Shown piece by piece: positions 16,995 through 26,071 of a stretch of 64,000 bases of DNA. The notes below the pieces were generated by a model. It had not been told where the DNA came from, searched no databases, and saw only the letters and a list, made by a program, of their open reading frames with translations. Source of the stretch: Umezawaea sp042738955 (GTDB lineage: Bacteria > Actinomycetota > Actinomycetes > Mycobacteriales > Pseudonocardiaceae); the NCBI RefSeq assembly GCF_042738955.1, contig NZ_JBHYHC010000014.1:49946-113945 (forward strand). The letters run 5' to 3'. Each line of letters starts with the position of its first letter. The stretch's first letter is position 1. The position numbers and the translations under genes were made by a program.

Positions 16995-17068
16995 GGCTCG
17001 CGAAGATCGTCGGAATGCGCGAACGTTACGACCGTGGTCCACGAGGACCGGGAATCGGGGATGAACCG

Positions 17069-17821
17069 GTGACGCTGCTCGCTGTCGAACGGATCAAGCT
17101 CTTCAGCACGCGCTCGCCGTGGTGGTGCGTCGGGATGGCGCTGGCGATCACCATCGGCATGGCCGCGCTGATCGCCGCCAACACCGACGACCGGTTCCCG
17201 CTGTCGGTGCCGGTGTCGCAGGGGTTCACCAACTTCGGCATGGTCGTGCTCATGGTCATGGCCGCGCTGGCCGTCACGACCGAGTACCGCTTCGGCACGA
17301 TCCGGGCGACCTTCCTCGCCGTGCCCGGCCGGGTGCAGGCGCTCGTGGCCAAGACCGTCGTCGTGGCGCTGGTGTCGGGCGTCGTCGGCGAGGTGATCGC
17401 CTTCGGCTCGTGGGGCGTCGGCAAGCTGATCAAGCCGGACGCGGACATGGCCATCAACTCCGCCGCCGAGTGGCGCAACGTCGCGGGCACGGGCCTAGTG
17501 TTCGCGTTCGCCGCCGTGCTGGCCGTCGCCGTCGGCATCCTGGTTCGCCAGACCGCGGCCGCCGTGGCGATCCTGCTGGTCTACACGCTGCTGGTGGAGA
17601 ACCTGATCGGGATCATCCCGACGATCGGCCCCAAGATCCAGCGCTGGCTCATCGGCCGGATGTCCGACCACTTCCTGACCGCGGGCAACCAGTCGTTCCT
17701 CGCCGAGGGCGGCGCGGACGACCACCCGTTCGGCCCGTGGGGCTCGCTGGCCTACTACGCCGCCGTCTGCGTCGGGCTGCTGGTCGTCGCACTCGTGGTC
17801 GCCAAGCGGCGGGACGCGTAG
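17069..17821 (+). CDS. ABC transporter permease (copy 2)
   Basis: A 250-residue paralogue of the 16120 permease with the same N-terminus and the same six-helix pattern; differences gather in the last extracellular loop. The GTG (17069-17071) aligns with the copy 1 start; an in-frame start at 17015 would add 18 residues with no counterpart in copy 1. It precedes its ATPase (17862), the reverse of the copy 1 order. Confidence 0.85.
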   Translation: MTLLAVERIKLFSTRSPWWCVGMALAITIGMAALIAANTDDRFPLSVPVSQGFTNFGMVVLMVMAALAVTTEYRFGTIRATFLAVPGRVQALVAKTVVVALVSGVVGEVIAFGSWGVGKLIKPDADMAINSAAEWRNVAGTGLVFAFAAVLAVAVGILVRQTAAAVAILLVYTLLVENLIGIIPTIGPKIQRWLIGRMSDHFLTAGNQSFLAEGGADDHPFGPWGSLAYYAAVCVGLLVVALVVAKRRDA

Positions 17822-17861
17822 CACTCGTTCATCGCACAACTGACGTGATCGGAGCGTGGTC

Positions 17862-18764
17862 ATGATCGAAGCGGCGGGACTCACGAAGCACTACGGCTCC
17901 ACGGTGGCGGTGGACGACCTGTCGTTCACGGTGGAGGCGGGCCGGGTCACCGGCTTCCTCGGGCCGAACGGCGCGGGCAAGTCGACCACCATGCGGATGA
18001 TCCTCGGGCTGGACACGCCCAACGCCGGGCGGGCCCTCATCGACGGCAAGCGGTACGCCGAGCTGAAGAGTCCACTCCGGACGGTCGGGGCGCTGCTGGA
18101 CGCCAAGTGGGTGCACCCCAACCGGTCCGCCCGGTCGCACCTGCGGTGGCTGGCGAAGTCGAACCACCTCCCCGTCCAGCGGGTCGACGAGGTGCTGGAG
18201 ATGGTCGGGCTCACCGCCGTCGCGAACCGCAACGCGGGCGGCTTCTCGCTCGGCATGGCGCAGCGGCTCGGGATCGCGGGCGCGCTGCTCGGCGACCCGT
18301 CGGTGCTGCTGTTCGACGAGCCGGTCAACGGGCTGGACCCCGAGGGCATCGTGTGGATCCGGCAGTTCATGCACCGGCTGGCCGCGGACGGCCGGACGGT
18401 GCTGGTGTCGAGCCACCTGCTGTCGGAGATGGCGCAGACCGCGCAGGAGCTGATCGTGATCGGCAAGGGCAGGCTGATCGCCCAGACGAGCACGGACCAG
18501 TTCATCAAGGACGCGACCGAGGACAACGTCCGGGTGCGCTCGCCGCACGCGGACAAGCTGCGCGACCTGCTCGCCGGCACCTCGACGGTCACCGCCGACG
18601 CGGTCGACGGCGCGCTCGTGGTGCACGGCATGGACCCGGCGAGCATCGGCGAACTGGCCGCCGCGAACGGGATCGTGCTGCACGAGCTGAGCCCGCAGCG
18701 CGGCTCGCTGGAGGAGGCTTTCATGCAGCTGACCAAGGAGTCCGTGGAGTACCACGGGGTTTAG
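17862..18764 (+). CDS. ABC transporter ATP-binding protein (copy 2)
   Basis: A 300-residue ATPase with Walker A GPNGAGKST, signature FSLGMAQRLG, Walker B LLFDEPVNGLD and VSSHLLSEM, closely related to the 15204 protein throughout. The ATG at 17862 has GGAGCG upstream and corresponds to the copy 1 start. It is 40 bp after its permease. The stop codon overlaps the convergent subtilase gene (18761-18764). Confidence 0.92.
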   Translation: MIEAAGLTKHYGSTVAVDDLSFTVEAGRVTGFLGPNGAGKSTTMRMILGLDTPNAGRALIDGKRYAELKSPLRTVGALLDAKWVHPNRSARSHLRWLAKSNHLPVQRVDEVLEMVGLTAVANRNAGGFSLGMAQRLGIAGALLGDPSVLLFDEPVNGLDPEGIVWIRQFMHRLAADGRTVLVSSHLLSEMAQTAQELIVIGKGRLIAQTSTDQFIKDATEDNVRVRSPHADKLRDLLAGTSTVTADAVDGALVVHGMDPASIGELAAANGIVLHELSPQRGSLEEAFMQLTKESVEYHGV

Positions 18765-19969
18765 TCGTAGCGGGGCCGCCAGAAGTCGTCGTCCGGCGGC
18801 GGCGGTTCCCACGAGGTCACCGGTTCCAGGACCGGGCCGCGGCGCTTGCGGGCCCGGGCGCGGAGCACGAGCACGACGACGCCCACGGCCAGCACCCCCG
18901 CCGTGACGTACGCCAGCCTGGTGAAGGTGTCCACCGGCCGCTCGGTCGGGGGACTGCCGACGGCGATGGCCGGGTTGCCGGGGTTCACCGGGACGGGCGG
19001 GGGCTGCGTGGCGTGCCCCGGCAGCAGCGGGTTGCGGTCCACGAGCGGGACGTCCTTGGTCAGCGCCTCCACCGGGTTCACCACGCCGAAGCCGGTGGCG
19101 TCGTCCCGGCCGGGCGCGGCGATGTCGGTGGCGCTGGCGATCAGCCGGTTGACCACGTTCGCCGCGCTCATCTCCGGGTACTTCGCCCGCACCAGCGCGG
19201 CCACGCCGGACACCAGCGCCGTCGCCGCGCTCGTCCCGCTGACCTGAACGTAGCCGCTGTCCGACACGGACAGCGGGGCCGCGGTGACGATGTCCTGCGC
19301 GGGCGCGGCGAGCACCGTGAGCCTGCCGGTGTTGGACGACGGCCAGGGCGCGCCGCCCTGGACCGTGCCCGCCACGGCGACCACGCCGAGGATGTTCGCG
19401 GGCGACCCGATGTGCTCGACGCCGTCGTTGCCGGTGGCCGCGACGACCACCACGTCCCTGTCGAACGCGTACGCGACCGCGCTCACCAGGTCCGGCGTCG
19501 AGAGCGACTCCGTGCCGAGCGACAGGTTGATCACCTTCGCGCCGTGGTCCGCGGCCCACCGGATGCTCTGCACGACCCCGTCGGTCGGGAAGTCCTTCCC
19601 GTCGACCGCCGCGGCGACCGGCAGGATCTTCGCGCCGGGCGCGACGCCGAGCGCGCCGCCGCGACCCCGGCCCGCGATGAGCGCCGCCATCCCCGTTCCG
19701 TGGCCGTAGGTGTCCTTCACCCCGTCCGTTCCCGCCGCCGTGCCGAACCCCGCGCCGGGCAGCAACCGCCCCGCGAGATCAGGCGCCGTCTCGTCCACAC
19801 CGGAGTCGACGACGGCCACGACGACCCCGTCGCCGCGGGTGATCCCCTGCGCCGCGTACACGTCCAGCGCTCCAAGGTGCCACTGCTGGTCCTCGATCGA
19901 CTGCGCGTAGACCGGCGGTGTGACGACGAGCAGAACGAGCACTGCGAGGACGAGCGCCCTCCCCGACAT
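18761..19969 (-). CDS. Mycosin-like secreted subtilase (S8), membrane-anchored
   Basis: A 402-residue serine protease. Signal peptide at residues 1-23 (VYAQS cleavage region), catalytic triad Asp55 (VVDSGVD), His90 (YGHGTGMA) and Ser247 (SGTSAATA), oxyanion Asn in ATGNDG, Pro-rich linker near 310-330, one membrane helix at about 345-370, then a charged cytoplasmic tail. This architecture matches mycosins (MycP) of type VII secretion, but no ESX genes are in the window. The ATG at 19967-19969 has a G-rich ribosome binding site; 19990 is an alternative. Confidence 0.88.
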   Translation of the reverse strand: MSGRALVLAVLVLLVVTPPVYAQSIEDQQWHLGALDVYAAQGITRGDGVVVAVVDSGVDETAPDLAGRLLPGAGFGTAAGTDGVKDTYGHGTGMAALIAGRGRGGALGVAPGAKILPVAAAVDGKDFPTDGVVQSIRWAADHGAKVINLSLGTESLSTPDLVSAVAYAFDRDVVVVAATGNDGVEHIGSPANILGVVAVAGTVQGGAPWPSSNTGRLTVLAAPAQDIVTAAPLSVSDSGYVQVSGTSAATALVSGVAALVRAKYPEMSAANVVNRLIASATDIAAPGRDDATGFGVVNPVEALTKDVPLVDRNPLLPGHATQPPPVPVNPGNPAIAVGSPPTERPVDTFTRLAYVTAGVLAVGVVVLVLRARARKRRGPVLEPVTSWEPPPPDDDFWRPRYD

Positions 19970-20271
19970 CCGAGCCCCCCAAATCGGCATCCGCGCACTT
20001 CAAACCCGAATGTGGCGGCTTTCACACCATGCTGTCGATCACCAATATTCCATGTCATCCATGTTTCCGAACCCGCTTTTGCGGCACTTGGCGTAAGCCG
20101 GCGGTTAATACCACGTGAACTCCGGCACAGCGCCATGACAACCGGCTCAGGACAGGCTCAGATGGAAAGTAACGAATCGCGCGCGGCACCGGCACACTGC
20201 GGTGCTTTCAGGGTTAGGCCGCGTCCGCGATCGGTAATCCCCCCGTCAAGGAACTCCGCGGAGGTGAACCC
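19970..20271. promoter_or_regulatory. 302-bp divergent intergenic region
   Basis: This gap separates the divergent subtilase and the 20272 gene and is clearly AT-richer than the flanking genes, as expected of a double promoter. I see no strong palindrome, RNA gene or convincing -35/-10 pair. A GGAGGTGA ribosome binding site for the plus-strand gene is at 20260-20267. Confidence 0.5.
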
Positions 20272-20853
20272 GTGACGGTGCTCGATCCCAACCCGACTGC
20301 CGGATACCCGGCGACCGACCTGATCGGTACTCGCGCACGCGGTGTGCGCGTAGAACCCATGGTCGGCCTCGAATGGTCACACGCCATCGAAGCCATGAAC
20401 ACCATCGACCTGGCCCAGAGCCCGGCCGAGACCAGGCGTGCCTGGATCCACCGCGCGGACGAGGAACAGGTGCTGGCGCTGTTCCGCTCCGTGCACACCG
20501 TCACGCAGAACCCGCCGTCACCGTGGTGGCTCCGAGCGCTGCACCGCGGCAAGCTGCCGTCGCGCGCCGCGGGCTTCGCCATCGAGGACGAGGTCACCGC
20601 GCTGCTGTCCGCCCGACCGGGGTGGGTGTACGTGCCGTGGGCGTCCGAGGGCGAGGTCGGCTACTGGGAGTTCGTGCCGTCCGAGAGCGGCGTGTACGGG
20701 CCGTCGGAGCCGACGACCGTCCAGTTCACCGACCTGCACCCCGGCTGGGTCGACCTGCTGCCGGTGCACCGCGGACCTGGGGTGCAGCAACCCATCGCGT
20801 TCACCACCGCCGATCTGCGCGAGCAGATCGAGGACCTGGAGAACATCGCCTGA
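20272..20853 (+). CDS. Hypothetical actinobacterial protein
   Basis: A 193-residue soluble protein that I do not recognise. It is rich in Trp (WWLRALHRG, GWVYVPWASEGEVGYWEF, PGWVDLL) and ends in an acidic helix (ADLREQIEDLENIA). No signal peptide or membrane helix is seen. The GTG start has GGAGGTGA 4 nt upstream. It is divergent from the mycosin-like protease and 35 bp upstream of trmB; either link could matter. Confidence 0.6.
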   Translation: MTVLDPNPTAGYPATDLIGTRARGVRVEPMVGLEWSHAIEAMNTIDLAQSPAETRRAWIHRADEEQVLALFRSVHTVTQNPPSPWWLRALHRGKLPSRAAGFAIEDEVTALLSARPGWVYVPWASEGEVGYWEFVPSESGVYGPSEPTTVQFTDLHPGWVDLLPVHRGPGVQQPIAFTTADLREQIEDLENIA

Positions 20854-20888
20854 CGTGCGGTTCGGCGTGGTTTGTAGGCTGTGCGGTC

Positions 20889-21611
20889 GTGACCCCCAGC
20901 CAGCAGACCCCGCCGAACCACCGTTCCATCGTCAGCTTCGTCCAGCGCGGCGAGCGGATGACGGTCGGGCAGCAACGCGCGTGGGACACGCACTGGGACC
21001 GGCTGGGCCGGGACGTGAAGGAACTCCCCGCCGGTCCGGTGGACTTCTCCGGCTGGTTCGGCCGCGAGGCCCCCGTGCTGCTGGAGATCGGTTCCGGCAT
21101 GGGCGAGACCACCTCCCAGCTCGTGGCCGCCGCGCCGGACGTGAACTACGTGGCCGTCGAGGTCTACAAGCCCGGACTGGCGATGCTGATCCTGCGCGCC
21201 GAACTCCTCGAGGTCGACAACCTGCGCCTGCTGCGCGGTGACGCGGTCGACCTGATCACCGAGCACGTCCCCGAGGCCTCGCTGTCCGGCGTGCGGATCT
21301 TCTTCCCGGACCCGTGGCCGAAGAAGAAGCACCACAAGCGCCGCCTCGTGCAGCCGGAGTTCGTCTCCCTGCTCGCCACGCGGCTGGTGCCCGGCGGGAT
21401 GCTGCACCTCGCGACCGACTGGGAGAACTACGCCGACCAGATGATGGCGGTGTGCTCGGCCGAGCCGAAGCTCGACAACCCGCACGCGGACGAGCCCGGC
21501 GGGTGGGCTCCTCGGCCCGAGTGGCGGCCCATCACGAAGTTCGAACAGCGCGCGGTCGAAGAGGAGCGGATCAGCCACGATCTGATGTTCCTGCGGAACA
21601 CGCTCACCTGA
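20889..21611 (+). CDS. trmB: tRNA (guanine-N7-)-methyltransferase
   Basis: A 240-residue SAM-dependent enzyme that makes m7G46 in tRNA. SAM motif I is LLEIGSGMGETT, the acidic loop is YVAVEVYKPG, and the TrmB hallmark FFPDPWPKKKHHKRR is present, followed by LHLATDWENYADQM and TKFEQRAVEE. The GTG at 20889 is chosen. A long in-frame extension runs upstream through the previous gene but is not coding. A hairpin terminator follows at 21630. Confidence 0.95.
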   Translation: MTPSQQTPPNHRSIVSFVQRGERMTVGQQRAWDTHWDRLGRDVKELPAGPVDFSGWFGREAPVLLEIGSGMGETTSQLVAAAPDVNYVAVEVYKPGLAMLILRAELLEVDNLRLLRGDAVDLITEHVPEASLSGVRIFFPDPWPKKKHHKRRLVQPEFVSLLATRLVPGGMLHLATDWENYADQMMAVCSAEPKLDNPHADEPGGWAPRPEWRPITKFEQRAVEEERISHDLMFLRNTLT

Positions 21612-21629
21612 CCGTGTACTCAAGTAGCG

Positions 21630-21662
21630 ACCCTCGGTGGTCGATGTGCCACCACTGAGGGT
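21630..21662 (+). terminator. Hairpin terminator after trmB
   Basis: A 12-bp stem with one G-T wobble (21630-21641 with 21651-21662), a 9-nt loop and TTTCT following it. Confidence 0.75.
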
Positions 21663-21758
21663 TTCTGACTCACTTGATCGGGTGGTCGTTGTTGATCACC
21701 CGGAGTGCCCCGTCTGGCAGTGACGGGTGAATACCCTTCGCAACTACGGTTACCGACC

Positions 21759-22922
21759 GTGACCGCAGTCCACAACGGAGTCCGAACGCTCCCCGAGGCA
21801 GTAGACCTCGATGCCGCGGAGGGTTTCCTCCGCATGTTCCACATCGCGCATCCCGAGGCGGGCGCCGTCAGCGCCCGGCTCGCGGACGTGCGTGCGGAAG
21901 TGGCGACGACCGGCACCTACCGGCACACCACACAGGAGTTGTCCTACGGCGCGCGGATCGCCCTGCGCGACAGCGGCTGGTGCACCAGCGGGCTGCCGTG
22001 GCGCAGGCTGAAGGTCCGCGACCTGCGCGGGTTCCGCAACGCCGCCGCCGTGGCGGGCGAGTGCGTGGAGCACCTGCGGCTCGCGACCAACGGCGGCGAG
22101 ATCCGCCCGCTGGTCACGGTCTTCGCGCCGGACTCGCCAGCCGGGCCGGGCCCGTGCATCTGGAACGAGCAGCTCATCCGGTACGCCGGGTACTCCGACG
22201 GCGTCGGCGACCCGCGCTACGCGGCGTTCACCGACGCCATGCAGGGCATGGGCTGGAAGCCACCGGCCGAGCGCGGCCGGTTCGACGTGCTGCCGCTCGT
22301 CGTCGAGACCTCCCACGAGGGCCCTCGGCTGTTCACCCTGCCGCCCGAGGTGGTGCACGAGGTGCGGATCGAGCACCCCGAGCTGCCGTGGTTCGCGCGG
22401 TTGGGCCTGCGCTGGCACGCCGTGCCGGTGATCGGCAACATGCGCCTGTCAATCGGCGGCATCACCTACCCCGCCGCGCCGTTCAACTCGTGGTTCGTCG
22501 GCTCCGAGATCGGCACCCGCAGCCTCGCCGACGAGCACGGCTACGCGGCCGCGAAGCCCGTCGCGCAAGCGCTTGGCCTGGACACGAGCTCCGAGCGCAC
22601 GCTGTGGCGCGACCGGGCCGTCGTCGAGCTGAACCGCGCGGTGCTGCACTCGTTCGACCGCGCCGAGGTCACCATCACCGACCACCACGCCGAGTCGCTG
22701 CACCGGCTGTCGTGGCTGCGCGCCAGGCAGCGGCACACCGGCAACCGCCCGACGTTCCGACTCGACCCCGCGGCGGCGCAGCGAGCGCGCACCGGTGCCC
22801 CCGCACGTTTTTCCGGAACGCCCGCGGAAACCACCCAACCGCAGTCCCCAGGCCGTTTGGCGGAACTCCTCAAACACCACAAGGATCGTTCGAGCGGCCT
22901 GCACGCCGACGATTCCGCCTAA
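21759..22922 (+). CDS. nos: Nitric oxide synthase oxygenase, divergent
   Basis: A 387-residue bacterial NOS oxygenase, which makes NO from L-arginine and needs an external reductase. Family motifs: the heme-ligand region GWCTSGLPWRRLKV (Cys75), LRLATNGGEIRP, IWNEQLIRYAGY, RFDVLPLVVE, LRWHAVPVIGNM, YPAAPFNSWFVGSEIGTR (Glu250, arginine-binding) and LNRAVLHSF ... ITDHHAES. The usual C-terminal W-x-W-(L/I)-x-PP-x-S motif that contacts pterin is missing; the tail is Pro/Gln-rich. The Cys context CTSG differs from the common C(I/V)GR. GTG 21759 is chosen; a GTG at 21705 is possible. Confidence 0.88.
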   Translation: MTAVHNGVRTLPEAVDLDAAEGFLRMFHIAHPEAGAVSARLADVRAEVATTGTYRHTTQELSYGARIALRDSGWCTSGLPWRRLKVRDLRGFRNAAAVAGECVEHLRLATNGGEIRPLVTVFAPDSPAGPGPCIWNEQLIRYAGYSDGVGDPRYAAFTDAMQGMGWKPPAERGRFDVLPLVVETSHEGPRLFTLPPEVVHEVRIEHPELPWFARLGLRWHAVPVIGNMRLSIGGITYPAAPFNSWFVGSEIGTRSLADEHGYAAAKPVAQALGLDTSSERTLWRDRAVVELNRAVLHSFDRAEVTITDHHAESLHRLSWLRARQRHTGNRPTFRLDPAAAQRARTGAPARFSGTPAETTQPQSPGRLAELLKHHKDRSSGLHADDSA

Positions 22923-22950
22923 TCACACGCCGGTAATTCAGAAATACCCG

Positions 22951-23049
22951 TCAGCGCTGCGAGTCGACCATCACGCCTGATAGAGCCATCAGGACGAGCA
23001 CCAGCAGGCCGAGCACAGCTCCGAACCAAGTAGCGACAACCGTGAACAT
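22951..23049 (-). CDS. 32-residue single-pass membrane peptide
   Basis: A very short but well-formed gene. ATG (23047-23049) is preceded by GGAGG at 5-nt spacing. The product has one hydrophobic helix (residues about 9-27, GAVLGLLVLVLMALSGVMV) and a short polar end (DSQR). It is divergent from the orphan histidine kinase and tail-to-tail with the NOS gene. No family was recognised. Small membrane peptides next to kinases can modulate them; that link is inference. Confidence 0.55.
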   Translation of the reverse strand: MFTVVATWFGAVLGLLVLVLMALSGVMVDSQR

Positions 23050-23218
23050 GACGTCCTCCGTTTCCCCGAACTTCGCTTCTCCAGAATCGCTCCTCGGAGC
23101 GTCATCCGACATCGGCCACCGGGGTGTTTTCCGGTGACCGGGGGTCAGCCTTACGGCTGATGTGACACCCGACCGGAGTCGGACGCGGTATCCCCCCGCA
23201 GGACCTAGGTTGTTGCAC

Positions 23219-24415
23219 GTGGAGAGCACCGACCTGAGCTGGCGGGCCATGACCAGGCGCCAGTGGCCCCTCGCGTGCGCCCTGCTCTTCCTGCTGGCGC
23301 TGGAGGTGGTCAGCACCGCCGACGGCACCACCAGGTTCTGGCAGCTCCCCGGCACGGTCGTGGTGTGCGCGCTCGCCGTGCTCACCCCGCGCCGCCCGTT
23401 CGACGCCGCGCTCGCCGCCGCCGCGGCGGTGCTCGTCAGCTCGGTGCTGCTCCGCCTGCTGGACGTGCCGGGGTCACCCCCGCTCGTCAGCAACCTGCTG
23501 GTCACCGAGGTGGCGGCCCTCATGGCCCTGATCGCCATCCTGGTGCGCGAGGCGCCGAGGTGGCGGGCCGCGATCGGCGTGGCGGCGGTGGTCGCGGTGA
23601 CCACGGCGACCGCCTGGATCCGGCCGAGCTACACCTACCAGTACGACGGCGAGGTCCGGACCTACGGGCCCCAGCTGTGGCCCAGCGTCATCGGCGGCGG
23701 CGTGCTGCTGATCATCTCGGTCGGCACCGGCCTGTACTTCCGGTCCCGCGACGGGGAGCGCCGCCAGTCGGTCGAGGCCGAGGTGCTGGCCGCGCAGCAC
23801 TCCGAGCGGATGGCGCTGGCCCGCGAGCTGCACGACGTGGTCGCGCACTACGTGACGAGCATCGTCGTGCACTCGCAGGCCGCCGAGGCCGTGCTGGAGG
23901 TGAACCCGGACGCGGCCCGCGAGGTCCTGCCGGTGATCACCAGCAGCGGCACCGAGGCGCTCGCCGCGATGCGCAAGCTCGTCAGCACGCTGCGCGGGTC
24001 CGAACCGGCGGGGTCCGGCTCCGTCGACTCGACGAGCAACCTCGCCGCCGACGTCCGCGCGGTCACCGAGCAGTCCGGTCTCCCGATCCACCTGGAGTTC
24101 GACCTCGCCGACAAGGTGCCGCCCGAGTTCGAGCGGTCGGTGCTGCGCCTGGTGCAGGAGTCGTTGACCAACTCCCGCAAGCACGCCACCGACGTGACGA
24201 GGGTCGAGGTGGTGGTGGCGACGAAGGACGACGCCGTGCACATCCGCGTCGCCGACAACGGCCGCGGCACCCGGCAGGCGCCCGTGGGCGGGTCCGGCGG
24301 CTACGGGCTCGTCGGGATGCGCGAGCGCGTCGAACTGCTCGGCGGCACGTTCACCGCGGGCGCCCGACCCGGTGACGGCTGGGAAGTGCGCGCCCGGATC
24401 CCCATCGCACACTGA
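23219..24415 (+). CDS. Orphan sensor histidine kinase
   Basis: A 398-residue kinase. Four to five membrane helices lie in residues about 12-175, with a short loop near 140-155. The HisKA_3 motif ELHDVVAHYVTS has His205; the ATPase domain has ESLTNSRKHA and YGLVGMRERVELLGG. No response regulator gene is adjacent, unlike for the kinase at 9220. The GTG (23219) follows a TAGGTT -10-like hexamer by 7 nt, suggesting a leaderless mRNA. Two hairpins follow the stop. Confidence 0.9.
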   Translation: MESTDLSWRAMTRRQWPLACALLFLLALEVVSTADGTTRFWQLPGTVVVCALAVLTPRRPFDAALAAAAAVLVSSVLLRLLDVPGSPPLVSNLLVTEVAALMALIAILVREAPRWRAAIGVAAVVAVTTATAWIRPSYTYQYDGEVRTYGPQLWPSVIGGGVLLIISVGTGLYFRSRDGERRQSVEAEVLAAQHSERMALARELHDVVAHYVTSIVVHSQAAEAVLEVNPDAAREVLPVITSSGTEALAAMRKLVSTLRGSEPAGSGSVDSTSNLAADVRAVTEQSGLPIHLEFDLADKVPPEFERSVLRLVQESLTNSRKHATDVTRVEVVVATKDDAVHIRVADNGRGTRQAPVGGSGGYGLVGMRERVELLGGTFTAGARPGDGWEVRARIPIAH

Positions 24416-24479
24416 CCTCTCCCTCCCCTTTTCCCTTGGCCGGTACACGGGCGGGAGGAGGGAACGGCCGGGTCGTGGC

Positions 24480-24531
24480 ACTTCCCCGCCACCGGGGAAG
24501 TCGAAAGGCCCGACGCGTCACGCGCCGGGCC
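24480..24531 (+). terminator. Tandem hairpins after the kinase
   Basis: ACTTCCCC / GGGGAAGT (24480-24501) and an 11-bp stem with one mismatch (24507-24517 with 24521-24531). Tandem arrangement and position suggest termination. Confidence 0.6.
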
Positions 24532-24609
24532 CCCCGTGGGAAAGAAGTCAGGTGAAGAGCGGATACCCGTCCAGTGCGGGCCCAAACCCGATCGGGCAGG
24601 ATTCTTTTC

Positions 24610-25917
24610 ATGTCCATGCGCCTGCACGCCCCGGTGGTCCTGCCCTGCGATCCGACCTGCACCGTGCTGCGGGACGCCGTGGTCGACCTGTCCGACGACG
24701 GCCGCGTCGTCCACGTCGGCCCGGCCGCGACCGCGCCCGCGTTCGAGGGCGAGACCCGCCGCCTCACCGGCATCCTCATGCCCGGCCTGGTGAACACCCA
24801 CGCGCACAGCCCGATGACGGTCCTGCGCGGCCTCGGCGGCGACCTCCCGCTGCTGCGCTGGCTCCAGGAGGCCATGTGGCCCGCCGAGGCGAAGATGACC
24901 CCCCAGGACAGCGGCGCGGGCATGCTCCTCGGCGCGATCGAGATGCTTCGCAACGGCGTCACCACCAGCGCCGAGATGTACTTCCACGGCGAGCAGCTCG
25001 TCGAATCGGTGCTGGCGGCCGGGTCGAGGGCCGTGGTCGGCCTCGCCGTGCTCGACCTGCCGGGCATGCCGTGGCGGCCGATGGCCGACGCGATCGACAA
25101 GTGGATCGACGCCGACGGCCTGCGGTTCGGCCCCTCCGAACGCGTCGAACTCGGCTACGGCCCGCACTCCGCGTACATGCTCGCGCCCGAGATCCTCGGC
25201 GAGATCGCCGCGTCGGCCCGCACCCGAGGCGCGCTCACCCAGATCCACGTGGCCGAGGCCCCGAACGAGGACGTGGCCCAGCGCGCGTCGCACGGCTCCG
25301 TGCCGCGGCTGCTGGAGCAGGCGGGCGTCCTGGAGGGCCGGGTCCTGTCCGCGCACTCCGTGCACCTGTCGCCGGAGGACATCGCGATCTACGCGAAGCA
25401 CGGCGTCGGCGTGGCCCACTGCCCCGGCTCCAACACGAAGCTGGCCTCCGGCATCGCGCCCCTGCGCGCCTACCTCGACGCCGGGGTGAACATCGGCCTC
25501 GGCACCGACGGCCCGGCCAGCAACGACGACCTCGACCTGTTCGAGGAGGCCCGGCTGGCCGCGCTGCTGGCCAGGGTGTCCGCGATGGACGCCTCGGTGA
25601 TCCGCGCGGCCGACGCGCTGCTGCTCGCCACCCGCGGCGGCGCGGCGGCCCTGGGCCGCGACGACATCGGCGTGCTGGAGGCGGGCCGGTGGGCCGACGT
25701 CGTGCACATCGACGTCGACGACCCGGCGTTCGCGACCGGCGTGGACGCCCCGGACGACCAGCTCCTGGCGAACCTGGTGTGGGCCTCCGGCTCGCGGCGG
25801 GTCCTGGACGTGTGGGTGGCGGGCGAGCAGGTCGTCGCGGGCGGCGAGAGCACGCGGGTGGACCGGGCGGAAGCACAGGCGGCGGTCGGAGCCGTGTCGG
25901 CCCGACTGCGCTCCTAG
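24610..25917 (+). CDS. Amidohydrolase / deaminase (TRZ-ATZ, MtaD-like)
   Basis: A 435-residue metal-dependent deaminase. Metal ligands: HxH in NTHAHSP (His64, His66), the later His in IHVAEAPNE, SAHSVHL, and Asp in GTDGPASNDD. The layout (N-terminal beta domain, TIM barrel, C-terminal beta return) fits the 5'-methylthioadenosine/S-adenosylhomocysteine deaminase or chlorohydrolase family; the substrate cannot be told. The ATG at 24610 is chosen with weak upstream signals; the transcript may be leaderless. Monocistronic between hairpins. Confidence 0.85.
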   Translation: MSMRLHAPVVLPCDPTCTVLRDAVVDLSDDGRVVHVGPAATAPAFEGETRRLTGILMPGLVNTHAHSPMTVLRGLGGDLPLLRWLQEAMWPAEAKMTPQDSGAGMLLGAIEMLRNGVTTSAEMYFHGEQLVESVLAAGSRAVVGLAVLDLPGMPWRPMADAIDKWIDADGLRFGPSERVELGYGPHSAYMLAPEILGEIAASARTRGALTQIHVAEAPNEDVAQRASHGSVPRLLEQAGVLEGRVLSAHSVHLSPEDIAIYAKHGVGVAHCPGSNTKLASGIAPLRAYLDAGVNIGLGTDGPASNDDLDLFEEARLAALLARVSAMDASVIRAADALLLATRGGAAALGRDDIGVLEAGRWADVVHIDVDDPAFATGVDAPDDQLLANLVWASGSRRVLDVWVAGEQVVAGGESTRVDRAEAQAAVGAVSARLRS

Positions 25918-25948
25918 ACCATTCGAATTCACCAGCGATATACACCCG

Positions 25949-25994
25949 TTCGGCCCCTGATGAACCGCAGTTCTGCGGTTCATCAGGGGCCGAA
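25949..25994. terminator. Very strong hairpin, perfect 21-bp stem
   Basis: Arms 25949-25969 and 25974-25994 are perfect complements with a GTTC loop. It lies 32 bp after the amidohydrolase stop. The stem is unusually long for a simple terminator. Confidence 0.75.
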
Positions 25995-26071
25995 TTGGCT
26001 TGGTCAGCAGTTCTGCCCATACCGCTGATGATCTTCTTGTAGCAATTCGCCTTCTCTGCGATTGTTGCCGC

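Noticed and set aside
25949..25994. 21-bp inverted repeat as an insertion sequence end
   Set aside because: There is no transposase, no target duplication, and it sits just after a stop codon, so a terminator is simpler.
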